A DNA stretch of 12,442 nucleotides from Candidatus Atribacteria bacterium (lineage in GTDB: Bacteria; Atribacterota; Atribacteria; Atribacterales; Atribacteraceae), in assembly GCA_003561145.1 (NCBI GenBank), contig PWXL01000064.1, forward strand, positions 1-12,442, in the 5' to 3' direction. Made by a program: the position numbers and the translations under genes. Of this stretch, positions 1 to 7,246 are shown one piece after another. The notes below the pieces were generated by a model. The model had not been told where the DNA came from and ran no database searches. It saw only the letters and a list, made by a program, of their open reading frames with translations. Position 1 is the stretch's first letter. Every line of letters begins with the position of its first letter.

Positions 1-75
1 CGGAATGGAGATATGGCAAATACGCTCAAATCAAAAATGAGCAAGGAGCTATGTACCATGCCTTTATCCTTTCCA

Positions 76-103
76 CTACTCACGACTCCCTACTCACGAC
101 TCA
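76..103. repeat. Heptad-type tandem repeat upstream of argC
   Basis: CTACTCACGACTCC (76-89) is followed directly by CTACTCACGACTCA (90-103), a 14-bp unit present twice with one mismatch at its last base. Read on the other strand the tract is a run of 7-mers of the form GTGAGTC, GTGAGTA, GGGAGTC, GTGAGTA. It ends 12 bp before the argC ribosome binding site. Its role is unknown; it looks like a dispersed intergenic simple repeat rather than coding sequence. Confidence 0.7.
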
Positions 104-115
104 CTGCCCTTAAAC

Positions 116-121
116 GGGAGG
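116..121 (+). promoter_or_regulatory. Ribosome binding site that sets the argC start
   Basis: GGGAGG lies 8 nt before the ATG at 130. The upstream in-frame ATG at 58 also has an AAGGAG (43-48) at 9 nt, but translating from there would add 24 residues encoded largely by the tandem repeat. The 130 start matches the usual beginning of ArgC. Confidence 0.8.
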
Positions 122-129
122 CTGGAAGC

Positions 130-1161
130 ATGGTGAAAGTGGGGATCGTCGGCGGTTCCGGGTATACAGGTTTGGAACTGTTGCGCCTGTTGGAGAATCA
201 TCCCTCTGCACAGGTGGAGTGGGTAACCAGTGAAAACTACACAGGAAAAGCTTTGGAGGAATACTGTCCTGCATGGATGGAACGTATGAAGCTGTATTTC
301 CAATCCAGGGATGTGGCATGCGATGCGAGGGGTGTGGACGTGGTATTTTTTGCTCTTCCCCATGGAGTATCCATGGATTGGGTGCCGCAGGTGCTTGATC
401 ATGTGCGGGTGGTGGACCTGGGGGCTGATTTCCGCATCAAGGACCTCGAGGTGTATCGTCAGTGTTATGGCCTGGAGCACAGGGCGGCCATGTGTGTGGA
501 TGAGGCGATATACGGCATACCGGAGATCTACCGGCCGGGCATACGTACTGCACGTTTGGTGGCAAATCCCGGGTGTTATCCCACTTCCATCCTGATTCCC
601 CTGTATCCATTGCTGCAGGCCGGGGTCATTGAACCTGTTATTATTGCCGACAGTAAATCAGGAGTAAGCGGGGCGGGGAAAAAAGCCGGGGAAGCCACAC
701 ATTTTTGCGAGGTTGATGAAAATTTCAAAGCATACAAGGTAGGCGAACACCGCCATGAGGGGGAAATCGCCGAACAGATGAGTTTTTTTTACAATGGCCT
801 GGTACAGCTTACTTTTGTACCCCATCTCCTTCCCGTGAAAAGAGGCATTTTGAGCACTCTGTATCTCCAGCTGAAAGAGGACCTTCCAGAAACCAGCCTG
901 TTCGACATATGCAAGGAATCGTACCTGCACGAACCGTGGGTGAGGGTGTATCCACCCGGATCGTTTCCTGAACTCAAGTGGGTAGTGGGTTCAAACTATA
1001 TTGATATCGGCTTGAAAAAAACCGGAGAGGGCCGTGTCGTGGTGATAAGTGCACTCGATAACCTTACCAAGGGAGCCTCAGGTCAGGCGGTGCAAAATAT
1101 GAACATTATGTTTGATCTGGATGAACGGGAAAGCCTGACCTGTTCTGTTCTGTATCCGTAG
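130..1161 (+). CDS. argC: N-acetyl-gamma-glutamyl-phosphate reductase
   Basis: ArgC reduces N-acetylglutamyl phosphate to N-acetylglutamate semialdehyde with NADPH, the third step of cytosolic arginine synthesis. The 343-residue product has the usual length. It opens with a Rossmann fold whose nucleotide motif GGSGYTG is at residues 8-14. The catalytic cysteine is Cys149 in NPGCYPT, and the conserved histidine region HRHEGEI is at 207-213. The C-terminal signature DNLTKGASGQAVQNMN (310-325) is intact. The ATG at 130 is chosen because the fold begins there and GGGAGG sits 8 nt upstream. The stop codon TAG (1159-1161) is embedded in the argJ Shine-Dalgarno sequence, so the two genes are probably translationally coupled. 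It is the first gene of the arg operon seen here. Identification is secure. Confidence 0.97.
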   Translation: MVKVGIVGGSGYTGLELLRLLENHPSAQVEWVTSENYTGKALEEYCPAWMERMKLYFQSRDVACDARGVDVVFFALPHGVSMDWVPQVLDHVRVVDLGADFRIKDLEVYRQCYGLEHRAAMCVDEAIYGIPEIYRPGIRTARLVANPGCYPTSILIPLYPLLQAGVIEPVIIADSKSGVSGAGKKAGEATHFCEVDENFKAYKVGEHRHEGEIAEQMSFFYNGLVQLTFVPHLLPVKRGILSTLYLQLKEDLPETSLFDICKESYLHEPWVRVYPPGSFPELKWVVGSNYIDIGLKKTGEGRVVVISALDNLTKGASGQAVQNMNIMFDLDERESLTCSVLYP

Positions 1162-1165
1162 GAGG
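1160..1165 (+). promoter_or_regulatory. argJ ribosome binding site overlapping the argC stop
   Basis: AGGAGG occupies 1160-1165, overlapping the argC TAG at 1159-1161 and sitting 5 nt before the argJ ATG at 1171. The overlap means ribosomes finishing argC are already at the argJ initiation site, a layout expected for coupled translation. Confidence 0.85.
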
Positions 1166-1170
1166 TAATT

Positions 1171-2394
1171 ATGCAGGAACAATCATTTCGGATTCTTGAT
1201 AAGGGTCTTGACGCCGTGGAAGGTTTCTTTTCCTGTGGTATCAATTGTGGCATAAAAAAAAGCAGGAAGGACCTGGCGATTCTTTTTTCCAGGGTTCCTG
1301 CCACCGCGGCCGGCGTCTTTACCCGCAATAGCGTGGTTGCCGCCCCGGTAACGGTCACCAGGGAACACTTGCAACGCGGGGGAAACCTTCAGGCAGTGGT
1401 GATAAACAGCGGGGTGGCCAACGCCTGCACCGGCAGCCGGGGGCTCGATGATGCACGTTTTGTTGCTCACGTTGTCGCCCGGGAGTTTTCAATCCCTGAT
1501 CCCGCGTTGGTGGGGGTAGCCTCTACCGGGGTTATCGGAGATTTTCTGCCGCTGGAAAAGATTGAAACAGGTGTTCGCCTGCTTCGTGAACGCGCCTACG
1601 AAAAATGTGGTGACCACAGTGCTGCATTGGCCATCATGACTACCGATACTTTTCCCAAGGAACGGTCGGTATCCTTTAGCATTGATGAAAAAACGGTAAA
1701 CCTTGCGGCCATAGCCAAGGGTGCGGGTATGATACGCCCCGATATGGCCACCATGCTCGCCTTTCTTATCACCGACGCGGCCGTGGATGGAGAAGTGCTC
1801 CAGGAGGTTTTACAGGAGTCCGTAGATGCAAGCTTTAACCGGGTGACAGTGGATGGAGATACCAGCACCAATGACATGGTCCTCATCTTGGCCAACGGGT
1901 CAAGCGGGTCATCAACCATCGACCGAAACCATCCTGACTATCCCACGTTCAAGGAAGCCATGCAATGGGTGTGTACGGAGCTCGCCAAAGACCTTGCCCG
2001 CGACGGTGAGGGAGCCACAAAATTTCTCAACGTGGTGGTGGAGGGAGCGGCCACTCCGGAGGATGCCCGCAAAGCGGCTTTTACCGTTGCTGAGTCGATG
2101 CTGGTCAAGACGGCTCTTTTCGGTGAAGATCCCAACTGGGGGCGGGTGATGGCTGCGTTGGGGAGGAGCGGTGCCGACTTCGAACCTGCAAGAGTATCTT
2201 TGTCGGTCAACGGAACACCTTTCGTACGGGACGGTATGGGTACCTCGGAAGGGGGGTGGGAGGTCCTGCGTAAGGTAATGTGCGCTCAAGAGATTGAAAT
2301 GATCATTCGATTAGGTACGGGTCAGGGATCGTTCAATGTCTGGACCTGTGATTTGTCTGTTGACTATGTGAAGATAAACAGCCATTACAGCTGA
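1171..2394 (+). CDS. argJ: Glutamate N-acetyltransferase / ornithine acetyltransferase
   Basis: ArgJ moves the acetyl group from N-acetylornithine to glutamate, releasing ornithine and regenerating N-acetylglutamate; this makes the pathway cyclic. Many ArgJ proteins also use acetyl-CoA for the first step, but this cannot be decided from sequence. The 407-residue product has family length. It is an Ntn-type enzyme that cuts itself into alpha and beta chains. The cleavage motif is ATML at residues 193-196, with Thr194 as the expected nucleophile and new N-terminus. The oxyanion-hole segment STGVIG is at 118-123, and DPNWGRV is at 320-326. The C-terminus YVKINSHYS matches the family ending. Residue 191 is Asp where Asn is usual in the PNMATML motif, a minor variant. 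It lies 9 bp after argC and 10 bp before argB. Confidence 0.97.
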   Translation: MQEQSFRILDKGLDAVEGFFSCGINCGIKKSRKDLAILFSRVPATAAGVFTRNSVVAAPVTVTREHLQRGGNLQAVVINSGVANACTGSRGLDDARFVAHVVAREFSIPDPALVGVASTGVIGDFLPLEKIETGVRLLRERAYEKCGDHSAALAIMTTDTFPKERSVSFSIDEKTVNLAAIAKGAGMIRPDMATMLAFLITDAAVDGEVLQEVLQESVDASFNRVTVDGDTSTNDMVLILANGSSGSSTIDRNHPDYPTFKEAMQWVCTELAKDLARDGEGATKFLNVVVEGAATPEDARKAAFTVAESMLVKTALFGEDPNWGRVMAALGRSGADFEPARVSLSVNGTPFVRDGMGTSEGGWEVLRKVMCAQEIEMIIRLGTGQGSFNVWTCDLSVDYVKINSHYS

Positions 2395-2404
2395 GGTGAT
2401 ATGT

Positions 2405-3202
2405 GTGAAAATTGTCATAAAAATAAGCGGAAAAAACATTGATCCTGAAAATGATCACATTTCGGCTCCCCTTGCCAGACTGTGGAGAGAAGGAAAACAG
2501 CTGGTGATAGTACATGGGGGAGGACCGCAAATCACCTCTCTCATGAACCGGGTCGGCAAGGAAGCGCGCTTTGAAGAAGGTCTGCGGGTAACCGACCGGG
2601 AAGACATGGACCTGACCGAAATGGTTCTGAGCGGATACCTCAACAAAACCATGGTGGGTTTGCTGGCGCGGGAGGGGGTACTCGCCTGCGGGATAAGCGG
2701 CCGTGATGGCGGACTGATCGGTGCTGAGAAAATGCTCATGGAAAAAGAAGGTGAGACCATCGACTTGGGGAGGGTTGGATCAATATCCCGTGTGGACACT
2801 GCCCTGCTCCAGGGACTGTGGGACAAAGGATTTTTGCCGGTGGTATCGCCTGTTTCGGCGGATAGCGAGGGGAGGAGCCTCAACGTAAACGCTGATTCGG
2901 TAGCGGCGGGCATTGCCCGTGCGGTAGCGGCGGAAACCCTGGTATTGTTCACCGATGTCCCCGGTGTATTGTCCGATCCACTGAATCCGGAGAGCATGAT
3001 ACACACCCTGTCCGCAGGTGATATCCCCGGGTTGTTAAAAGGCGGTGTCGCAGGCGGAGGAATGATTCCCAAACTCAAAATGGCCAAAGAAGCAGTGGAA
3101 AATGGTGTACGGGAAGTGATCATCGCAGGAGGTGAAGCCCTGGGAGCACTTGAGGGATACGCGCGTGGCGGAGAACTTCCGGGTACCAGGGTGACAGCGT
3201 GA
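2405..3202 (+). CDS. argB: Acetylglutamate kinase
   Basis: ArgB phosphorylates N-acetylglutamate with ATP, the second step of arginine synthesis. The product from the GTG at 2405 is 265 residues, close to the short (about 258) Escherichia coli and Bacillus subtilis forms. It lacks the N-terminal helix found in longer arginine-inhibited hexameric kinases. Motifs are VHGGGPQI (36-43), RVTD (61-64), GISGRDGGL (96-104), NVNAD (160-164) and GGGMIPK (217-223). The N-terminal phosphate-binding motif normally reads KxGG; here it is Lys6-Ile-Ser8-Gly9, so the first glycine is serine. GTG 2405 is preferred because GAGGTGA (2393-2399) lies just upstream; an in-frame GTG at 2396 would fall inside that site. 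Identification is firm; the start is less so. Confidence 0.95.
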   Translation: MKIVIKISGKNIDPENDHISAPLARLWREGKQLVIVHGGGPQITSLMNRVGKEARFEEGLRVTDREDMDLTEMVLSGYLNKTMVGLLAREGVLACGISGRDGGLIGAEKMLMEKEGETIDLGRVGSISRVDTALLQGLWDKGFLPVVSPVSADSEGRSLNVNADSVAAGIARAVAAETLVLFTDVPGVLSDPLNPESMIHTLSAGDIPGLLKGGVAGGGMIPKLKMAKEAVENGVREVIIAGGEALGALEGYARGGELPGTRVTA

Positions 3203-3321
3203 CTTGGTCACACCCGCATGGGGTGCAAAAAGAAGGAATGAACCGCCGCACAGGGAAAAGCTTGCTCTTTCTCCGCTTTTGTGCCAAAAATAGAACATAC
3301 TGTTATATACAGGGGTGAAAG
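3203..3321 (+). other. 119-bp gap between argB and argD
   Basis: This is the only sizeable gap in the operon. It holds a small inverted repeat CACCC / GGGTG (about 3211-3225, 5-bp stem) with no following T-run, so it is not a classical terminator. An ATG at 3238 opens a 26-codon frame that stops at 3316-3318, three bases before the argD ATG. A TG-TATATA extended -10-like sequence lies at 3301-3309, but a transcript starting from it would begin inside the argD ribosome binding site. Nothing here is assigned a function. Confidence 0.5.
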
Positions 3322-4512
3322 ATGAGGAGTGAAGAAGTCTTCAGGGAAGATGGACAATGGATATTGCCCACCTACCGCCGTCTTCCGCTGGTGATTGAAC
3401 GGGGAGAAGGTTCTTGGGTCATAGATCCGGAGGGAAAGCGGTATCTTGACTGTGTCGCCGGTCTTGCGGTCAATATCCTGGGTTATGGATACCGCCCCCT
3501 TGTGGAAGCGGTGAAAGAAGGGGCGGAGGCACTTTTTCACGCATCCAACCTCTATCATACTGTTCCCCAGCTTTCCCTGGCGAGGAGGTTATGTGAGCTT
3601 GCAGGCTTCCCGCGGGTGTTTTTCAACAACAGCGGGGCGGAGGCCAACGAAGTAGCCTTGAAAGCGGCTCGTTTCTACGGAAAGCGTAAGCATGGCAGCC
3701 GCTACAAGTTTGTAGCCTTTCACCGCTCTTTTCATGGGAGAACTGTATTGACGCTCTCTGCAACGGGGCAGGAAAAATTTCACCAGGACCTTGACCCGCT
3801 GCCACCGGGCATCGTCTTTGCCCATATCAACGATATGCATAGTGTCGAAAAGGCAATTGATGAGGAAGTATGCGCGATCATCCTGGAACCGGTGCAGGGT
3901 GAGGGAGGGGTGTACCCTGCTGAAAGAAGCTTTCTCCATGAGCTGCGTGCGCTCTGCGATGAGCGGGATATACTTCTTGTTTTTGACGAGGTGCAGTGCG
4001 GTATGGGACGTACAGGACATTTTTTCGCTTTCCAGCACTATGAAGTGCGTCCTGATCTTGTGACCCTGGCCAAGGGACTTGGCGGTGGGCTTCCGATAGC
4101 TGCGGTGCTGTTCGGGGAAAAACCCCTTTCTGTAGCTCGTAAAGGGGACCAGGGAAGCACCTTCGGTGGGAATCCACTGGCTTGCCGGGCGGCCTTGGTG
4201 GTAGTGGAAACAGTCTCTCAACCGGAGGTTTTAGGTGGTGTACAGGCAAAAGGAGCAATACTCGCACAAGAGCTTACCTCCCTGCAGCGGCTGTATCCCT
4301 CAATCATTACGGAAGTACGCGGTGTAGGCCTCATGTGGGGCATCCAGGTTCCCAACCGCGCAGCGGAAACGGTGCAGGGAATGCTCGGACGCGGAGTACT
4401 GGTCAATGCGGCAAACCCTGACACGGTACGTATTCTTCCCCCCTTGAGTATCACGGAAGAGGAAATAATTCTTTTCGTAGAGGCATTTTCCGCTCAATTG
4501 GAAGCTATGTGA
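3322..4512 (+). CDS. argD: Acetylornithine aminotransferase
   Basis: ArgD is a pyridoxal-phosphate class-III aminotransferase that converts N-acetylglutamate semialdehyde and glutamate to N-acetylornithine and 2-oxoglutarate. The 396-residue product has the usual length. Family motifs are the phosphate-binding NSGAEANE (103-110), FDEVQCGMGRTG (221-232) with the aspartate that contacts the cofactor nitrogen, and the Schiff-base lysine Lys251 in LAKGLGGGLP. FGGNPLA is at 281-287. The ATG at 3322 follows AGGGGTG (3311-3317). Class-III enzymes also include succinylornithine and ornithine aminotransferases, and some ArgD proteins act in lysine synthesis too, but the operon position argues for acetylornithine. 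It is separated from argG by 24 bp. Confidence 0.95.
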   Translation: MRSEEVFREDGQWILPTYRRLPLVIERGEGSWVIDPEGKRYLDCVAGLAVNILGYGYRPLVEAVKEGAEALFHASNLYHTVPQLSLARRLCELAGFPRVFFNNSGAEANEVALKAARFYGKRKHGSRYKFVAFHRSFHGRTVLTLSATGQEKFHQDLDPLPPGIVFAHINDMHSVEKAIDEEVCAIILEPVQGEGGVYPAERSFLHELRALCDERDILLVFDEVQCGMGRTGHFFAFQHYEVRPDLVTLAKGLGGGLPIAAVLFGEKPLSVARKGDQGSTFGGNPLACRAALVVVETVSQPEVLGGVQAKGAILAQELTSLQRLYPSIITEVRGVGLMWGIQVPNRAAETVQGMLGRGVLVNAANPDTVRILPPLSITEEEIILFVEAFSAQLEAM

Positions 4513-4536
4513 ATGGAGAGAGGAGGATTATGGAAC

Positions 4537-5745
4537 ATGGCGAGTCGTAAAAAAGTTATTTTGGCGTATTCCGGGGGATTGGATACCTCGGTGGCCATCC
4601 GCTGGCTGCAGGAAGAATATGAGGCCGAGGTATACGCGGTCACACTGGATCTCGGCCAGGGAAAAGATCTGGATGGAGTACAGCAAAAAGCTTTGAGCGT
4701 GGGAGCTAAGGAGGCTTTGGTATTTGACGTACGGGAAGAATTTATTGACGAATATGTTGTTCCGGCCCTCTGGGCCGGTGCCGTCTATGAACGCCGTTAC
4801 CCTTTGGCTACCGCTCTTTCCCGACCCCTGATAGCAAAATACCTGGTACAGGTTGCCGAAGAAAGGGAAGCGGGTATTATTGCCCACGGGTGCACGGGAA
4901 AAGGAAACGACCAGGTACGGATCGATGTGTCGGTCGCCGCGCTCAACCCGCAGCTTGAGGTGATTGCACCTGCCCGGGTCTGGTCATTTTCGCGGGAGGA
5001 GGAAATAGAGTATGCGAGCGCTCACGGGATTCCGGTACCGGTGACGATAGAAAACCCCTACAGCATTGATCAAAATATCTGGGGGCGCAGTATCGAGTGC
5101 GGGGTCTTGGAAGACCCCTGGACAGAGCCCCCGGAGGAAGTGTACGAATGGACCCGTGACCCCCGCCGTGCATCCGATGAACCAGTGTACCTGGAAATCG
5201 GTTTTGAAGCAGGTTTCCCCAAGCTCTTGAACGGGCAGTACTATTCCCTGGTGAACCTGGTGGAAGAGTTGAACCGCCTGGGTGGAGAACAGGGCTACGG
5301 ACGGGTGGATCATTTGGAAAACCGGTTGGTAGGTATCAAATCACGCGAGATATACGAGTGTCCGGCGGCTTTCCTCCTCGTGGAAGCGTACCGTGACCTT
5401 GAAAACCTTGTAACACCACGGGAAGTCACGCATTTTAAACCGATATTGGAAGAAAAGTACTCACAGGTGGTGTATGAGGGGTTATGGTATTCACCCCTGC
5501 GGGAGGCTCTGGATGCTTTCATGGCCAAGGTGGCTGCACGAGTGACCGGCACGGTGAGGATCAAGCTTTTCAAGGGGAGTGCCCAGGTGGTGGGAAGAAA
5601 GAGCGAATATTCCTTGTATGACTTGGGACTGGCCACCTATGACAAGGGAGACATGTTTGACCACCAGGCAGCGGAGGGCTTTATTAAACTGTGGGGTCTT
5701 CCCACCAGGATCAGTGCGGTGGTCAACCGCAAAAGAAATACCTGA
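4537..5745 (+). CDS. argG: Argininosuccinate synthase
   Basis: ArgG joins citrulline and aspartate using ATP to give argininosuccinate, AMP and pyrophosphate. From the ATG at 4537 the product is 402 residues, the normal family size. The N-type ATP pyrophosphatase loop AYSGGLDTS is at residues 10-18, HGCTGKGNDQVR at 117-128, WGRSIECGVLEDP at 182-194, and GIKSREIYE at 267-275. An in-frame ATG at 4513 would add eight residues, but AGGAGG at 4521-4526 lies inside that extension and 10 nt before 4537, so 4537 is chosen. An ATG at 4530 is out of frame and stops after six codons. No anomaly was seen in the protein. Confidence 0.96.
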   Translation: MASRKKVILAYSGGLDTSVAIRWLQEEYEAEVYAVTLDLGQGKDLDGVQQKALSVGAKEALVFDVREEFIDEYVVPALWAGAVYERRYPLATALSRPLIAKYLVQVAEEREAGIIAHGCTGKGNDQVRIDVSVAALNPQLEVIAPARVWSFSREEEIEYASAHGIPVPVTIENPYSIDQNIWGRSIECGVLEDPWTEPPEEVYEWTRDPRRASDEPVYLEIGFEAGFPKLLNGQYYSLVNLVEELNRLGGEQGYGRVDHLENRLVGIKSREIYECPAAFLLVEAYRDLENLVTPREVTHFKPILEEKYSQVVYEGLWYSPLREALDAFMAKVAARVTGTVRIKLFKGSAQVVGRKSEYSLYDLGLATYDKGDMFDHQAAEGFIKLWGLPTRISAVVNRKRNT

Positions 5746-5763
5746 ATACCCGGAGATGACACC

Positions 5764-7221
5764 GTGAGATTATGGGGAAGCCGGATGAAGAAGGAACCCG
5801 ATGAAGAGGTTACGAGCTTTACCACCTCCGTCATGGATGATTACGTCCTGTACCCTTTCGATGTGTGGGGAAGCGCCGCCCACTGCATGATGCTCGAACG
5901 GGTGGGGCTGCTTGAAGGCACCGAATCCGCCGCCATCCTGGAAGGGTTGCGTACCATCATGAGGGAACTCACTGAGGGGACGATCGACCCCTCTTCCCAT
6001 GAGGATATCCATAGCCTCGTCGAAAGCCGCCTGCATGAATTGATCGGAGAAACGGCGGGCAAGCTCCACGCCGGCCGCAGCAGAAACGACCAGATTGTTT
6101 TGGACGAGAGGCTCTTTCTCCGTGAAGCCATGGTGACAGTGGGGCACGAGATCACAACCCTCCTGCACGCCCTGCTCGATAAGGCCGTAACATATCCAAA
6201 GCTCGTGATGCCGGGGTATACTCACCTGCAACCCGCCCAACCGGTACTTTTTTCTCATCACATGATGGCGTATTTTGCCATGTTCCGGCGGGACGCCGAA
6301 AGATTGCGTGATGCTCTCCCGCGGGTGAATATCCTTCCCCTGGGAGCGGCTGCACTGGCCGGTACCAACTTGCCGATTGACCGCGCAGAGACGGCACGCT
6401 TTTTGGCGTTTCCCACTGTTCAAGGTAACAGCATGGATATCGTCGCAGACAGGGATTTTATTTTAGAGGTAGTGGGGCACTGTGCACTTGCAGCCCTCCA
6501 CCTGAGTAGATTAGCCGAAGAGATAGTGCTGTGGGTTTCACCGGGTTTCGGCTTTCTCGAGATCGATGATGCATTCACCACCGGTTCGAGCATCATGCCG
6601 CAGAAAAAAAATCCCGACGTGGCTGAACTCATCAGGGGAAAGAGCGGAGAATCGGTATCGGGTTGGCTGAGTTTGGCTGTCACACTCAAGGGGCTTCCCC
6701 TCACCTATAACAGGGATCTGCAGCAGGACAAGGCACCCATGTTCAGGGTGATGAGAGAAGTTACAGATTCACTTCACCTGGCAGCCCGCCTGGTGGATCA
6801 TATAACTCTGCGGGAAGATACCATAGCCCGAGCGCTACAGGAAGGGTTTTTAACCGCAACCGATATAGCCGAGTACCTGGTGGAACAGGGTATTCCCTTT
6901 CGGAAAGCCCATTCATTGGTGGGAGCACTGGTACGGGACCTCGCCTCACAGGGTCGCACCTTGGCAGAGTTGCGGAAAGAAGATCTTGCATCCGTCAGCG
7001 AAGGTTTTTACGAGGACATTCTTGTTTTCTCGGATCCGGCACAATCGGTAGAGCGGAAGCGTTCCTATGGTGGAACCGCTCCCGGAGAGGTGGCCCGCCA
7101 GGTACAAGAGGGTCGGATGTTCATAGAACGGGAAGAGGAGCGGTTTGCAGAGCTGCGGCTTCAGTGGAAGAAGAGTTTTATGAAAATCTTTCCCGGCGAA
7201 GAAGATGTCATGCGTGGATGA
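5764..7221 (+). CDS. argH: Argininosuccinate lyase
   Basis: ArgH cleaves argininosuccinate to arginine and fumarate, the last step of the pathway. The 485-residue product is slightly longer than the common 455-470. It is a fumarase/aspartase-superfamily protein with HAGRSRND (102-109), THLQPAQP (153-160) carrying the conserved histidine His154, and the signature loop GSSIMPQKKNP (274-284) carrying the catalytic serine. LPLTYNRDLQQDK (311-323) is also intact. The start is the GTG at 5764, with GGAG at 5752-5755 at 8 nt; the family normally begins LWGGRF at exactly this point. Here it reads LWGSRM, and the following 30 residues are also atypical, while the catalytic parts are well kept. It lies 18 bp after argG. 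Confidence 0.95.
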   Translation: MRLWGSRMKKEPDEEVTSFTTSVMDDYVLYPFDVWGSAAHCMMLERVGLLEGTESAAILEGLRTIMRELTEGTIDPSSHEDIHSLVESRLHELIGETAGKLHAGRSRNDQIVLDERLFLREAMVTVGHEITTLLHALLDKAVTYPKLVMPGYTHLQPAQPVLFSHHMMAYFAMFRRDAERLRDALPRVNILPLGAAALAGTNLPIDRAETARFLAFPTVQGNSMDIVADRDFILEVVGHCALAALHLSRLAEEIVLWVSPGFGFLEIDDAFTTGSSIMPQKKNPDVAELIRGKSGESVSGWLSLAVTLKGLPLTYNRDLQQDKAPMFRVMREVTDSLHLAARLVDHITLREDTIARALQEGFLTATDIAEYLVEQGIPFRKAHSLVGALVRDLASQGRTLAELRKEDLASVSEGFYEDILVFSDPAQSVERKRSYGGTAPGEVARQVQEGRMFIEREEERFAELRLQWKKSFMKIFPGEEDVMRG

Positions 7222-7246
7222 CCAAGGCCGGCTGGAGATGGAGTGA

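Larger units (their letters stand above)
1..129 (+). other. Leader / upstream region of the arg operon
   Basis: This is the 5' flank of argC, cut by the window edge. The argC frame is open all the way to base 1, so an N-terminal extension is formally possible, but the ArgC family alignment begins at the ATG at 130. A second frame ends at TAA 111-113, just before the argC ribosome binding site, and a third ends at TGA 38-40; either could be the tail of an upstream gene, but neither shows recognisable protein. A 5-bp inverted repeat GCTCA (24-28) / TGAGC (38-42) with a 9-nt loop is present and does not fit the arginine-repressor ARG box well. No convincing -35/-10 pair was seen, so the operon promoter probably lies further upstream. 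Confidence 0.5.

Noticed and set aside
24..42. ARG box (arginine repressor site) at the GCTCA / TGAGC inverted repeat
   Set aside because: It has the wrong half-site sequence and spacing compared with the TGAATAWWWWATTCA-type operator.
13..129. N-terminal extension of ArgC from upstream in-frame ATGs at 13 or 58
   Set aside because: The added residues are encoded mostly by the tandem repeat and precede the normal family start, and 130 has a better-placed ribosome binding site.
2455..3123. Long - strand open frame opposite argB, and similar frames opposite argC, argJ, argD, argH and mnmG
   Set aside because: They lie wholly inside strongly identified genes, lack ribosome binding sites and show no recognisable protein features; they arise from codon bias on the other strand.
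3279..3309. Promoter before argD: TTGTGC at 3279-3284 with TGTTATATA at 3301-3309
   Set aside because: The spacer is 19 bp and the predicted start near 3316 falls inside the argD ribosome binding site, leaving a transcript without one.
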